Source of the DNA: Actinomycetes bacterium
GTDB taxonomy: Bacteria; Actinomycetota; Acidimicrobiia; Acidimicrobiales; UBA8190
Direction of reading: 5' to 3'
DNA: 6,873 nucleotides
Assembly (NCBI GenBank): GCA_021779775.1
Contig: JAJYAB010000094.1
Location: 1 to 6,873 of the forward strand
Shown piece by piece: positions 6,287-6,873 of this stretch (its first letter is position 1; every line of letters starts with the position of its first letter). A model generated the notes under the pieces. That model was not told the origin of the DNA. It was given only the letters and a program-made list of their open reading frames with translations, and did not search any database. The translations under genes and the position numbers were made by a program.

Positions 6287-6389
6287 ACCCTGCCGCTCGG
6301 ACGAACCCTGCCGCTCGGACGAATCCTGCCGTTCGGATGAAGCCTGCCGTTCGGATGAAGCCTGCCGTTCGGATGAACCCTGTAACGCG
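6282..6389. repeat. 18-bp minisatellite, six tandem units
   Basis: Six head-to-tail 18-bp units of the form GAYGAANCCTGCCGYTCG start at 6282, 6300, 6318, 6336, 6354 and 6372. Units 4 and 5 are identical; units 1 and 2 differ by one base; the sixth is degenerate after GATGAACCCTG. The array lies between two copies of ACGCGATGA (6278-6286 and 6385-6393), the first being the end of the sigma gene. The unit keeps a multiple-of-three length, so the +1-type frame beginning at 6283 stays open throughout. Confidence 0.95.
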
Positions 6390-6393
6390 ATGA
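6283..6393 (+). CDS. Possible 36-residue hexapeptide-repeat small ORF between sigma and anti-sigma genes
   Basis: Reading from ATG 6283, which shares ATGA with the sigma stop, the minisatellite is one open frame of 36 codons ending at TGA 6391-6393. The product is six hexapeptides of the form [M/T]-[N/K]-P-A-[A/V]-R, the last being MNPVTR, so it is basic and proline-rich. The stop again forms ATGA with an ATG at 6390, in frame with the following gene. I know of no family that matches. It may be translated by coupling from the sigma gene. Equally, it may be an untranslated by-product of repeat expansion at a former ATGA junction. Changes between units include amino-acid changes, which does not favour strong selection. 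Confidence 0.35.
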   Translation: MNPAARTNPAARTNPAVRMKPAVRMKPAVRMNPVTR

Positions 6394-6408
6394 CCCGCCG
6401 GGGCGATG

Positions 6409-6418
6409 AAGGAGGTGA
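6409..6418 (+). promoter_or_regulatory. Strong ribosome binding site of the anti-sigma-like gene
   Basis: AAGGAGGTGA is a near-perfect complement of the 16S rRNA 3' end and lies just before ATG 6420, with 4 nt between GGAGG and ATG. It selects this start over the in-frame ATG at 6390 and gives the gene its own initiation independent of coupling. Confidence 0.85.
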
Positions 6419-6419
6419 G

Positions 6420-6873
6420 ATGCGCAGACTGACCCTCGACCAAGCGACGGAAGACCGACTGCTGTCCGGTGCTATCGATCCGGACGACGCCCCCCCGGGG
6501 TTCGGGGAGGTAGCTGCCCTCGTGCAGGCAGCCCGGCCATCTGTGGGGGGCGCAGGGTCGGCGATCGAGGCGGCCGTGGTCGCAGCGTTCGTTGCCAACG
6601 CACCGGACGCCATCTCCAACGGAACCGAACCGAGGAGAAAAAAGATGTTCACCAGCCTGCTTTCCGTGAAGGCCGCAGTAGCAGCTGCCGGTCTGATGCT
6701 CGCCAGCGGCGGCGCCGCGGCTGCGGCCACCGGTGCGCTGCCGGCCTCCATGCAGTCGAGCCTGTCCGGCGGCTTGTCCCACGTGGGCATCTCCATCCCC
6801 GATCCGAACGCTCATGCCTCCCTCCACGCGAGCGGCCACGCCTCGCTGCAGGCAGGCTCCCTCCACGCCAGCG
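6420..6873 (+). CDS. Putative single-pass membrane anti-sigma factor (partial, runs off window)
   Basis: The frame from ATG 6420 is open to the window end, giving 151 residues with no stop. Residues 1-75 are a cytoplasmic-type segment, including 'EDRLLSGAIDPDDAPPGFGEVAALV' as two short pieces around D11-L15 and 23-34. A basic RRKK (72-75) follows. Next comes a hydrophobic Ala-rich stretch (about 76-106) suited to one membrane crossing with the N-terminus inside. After it come 'LSHVGISIPDPN' (119-130) and the start of a His/Ala/Ser-rich tail. Position directly after an ECF sigma gene and this topology suggest that it holds the sigma factor at the membrane. The N-terminal segment is not a recognised zinc-finger anti-sigma domain, as it has no HxxxCxxC. 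A second start may lie at ATG 6645. Confidence 0.65.
   Translation, partial: MRRLTLDQATEDRLLSGAIDPDDAPPGFGEVAALVQAARPSVGGAGSAIEAAVVAAFVANAPDAISNGTEPRRKKMFTSLLSVKAAVAAAGLMLASGGAAAAATGALPASMQSSLSGGLSHVGISIPDPNAHASLHASGHASLQAGSLHAS
6633..6647 (+). promoter_or_regulatory. Internal ribosome binding site and possible second start (ATG 6645), with an A-AAA-AAG heptamer
   Basis: AGGAG (6633-6637) lies 7 nt before the in-frame ATG 6645, an ideal initiation signal inside the anti-sigma-like gene. A product from here would begin at the membrane segment and lack the cytoplasmic part. The same bases, read in the gene's frame as AGA-AAA-AAG, form the canonical -1 slippery heptamer A-AAA-AAG with a Shine-Dalgarno-like sequence just upstream. 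Neither use is shown; the bases also simply encode the RRKK that flanks the membrane segment. Confidence 0.4.

Noticed and set aside
6282..6389. CRISPR array
   Set aside because: The units are directly adjacent 18-mers with no spacers and no cas genes nearby.
6239..6866. Two minus-strand frames with SSERQ-type or FIRTAG-type repeats
   Set aside because: They are shadows of the 18-bp minisatellite, which stays open in several frames because its unit is a multiple of three. Neither has a ribosome binding site or a domain, and both are antisense to the better-supported + strand genes.

Overview
This window is very GC-rich, with GTG/TTG starts, ATGA gene overlaps and protein families typical of Actinomycetota. 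A member of Acidimicrobiia or a related high-GC actinobacterium fits best. That placement is inference, because no rRNA or other marker gene is present.

Layout. (1) Bases 1-122 are the 3' end of a + strand gene, probably a SAM-dependent methyltransferase. (2) A low-molecular-weight protein-tyrosine-phosphatase-like gene follows on + (256-774), preceded by a perfect 18-bp tandem repeat. It converges on (3) a minus-strand block that reads, in transcription order, TetR-family regulator (3379-2693), a short remnant resembling the C-terminus of an AlkA DNA glycosylase, ogt (2523-1954) and a GT4 glycosyltransferase (1943-861). (4) Divergent from the TetR gene is an AurF-type diiron oxygenase (3491-4489), coupled by an ATGA overlap to a flavin (Baeyer-Villiger-type) monooxygenase gene. 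That gene is broken by an internal deletion and a -1 frameshift (4486-5702). The TetR/AurF intergenic region carries two TTGAC-N5-GTCAA operators exactly 30 bp apart, centre to centre, overlapping the predicted AurF promoter. (5) A second, unrelated cassette follows: an ECF sigma factor (5735-6286), an 18-bp x 6 minisatellite that is itself an open 36-codon hexapeptide-repeat ORF joined by ATGA junctions at both ends, and a single-pass membrane protein that looks like the cognate anti-sigma factor (6420 to the window end, partial).

How it fits together. The TetR protein most likely represses the oxygenase pair and itself. With the flavin monooxygenase partner decayed, the diiron enzyme keeps every metal ligand I can identify and may act alone. 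The ogt gene appears to have lost an upstream alkA partner, leaving a scar. The most distinctive feature is the sigma/anti-sigma junction. There a minisatellite has expanded in frame between two coupled genes, and the anti-sigma-like gene has a second, strong internal ribosome binding site placed exactly before its membrane segment.
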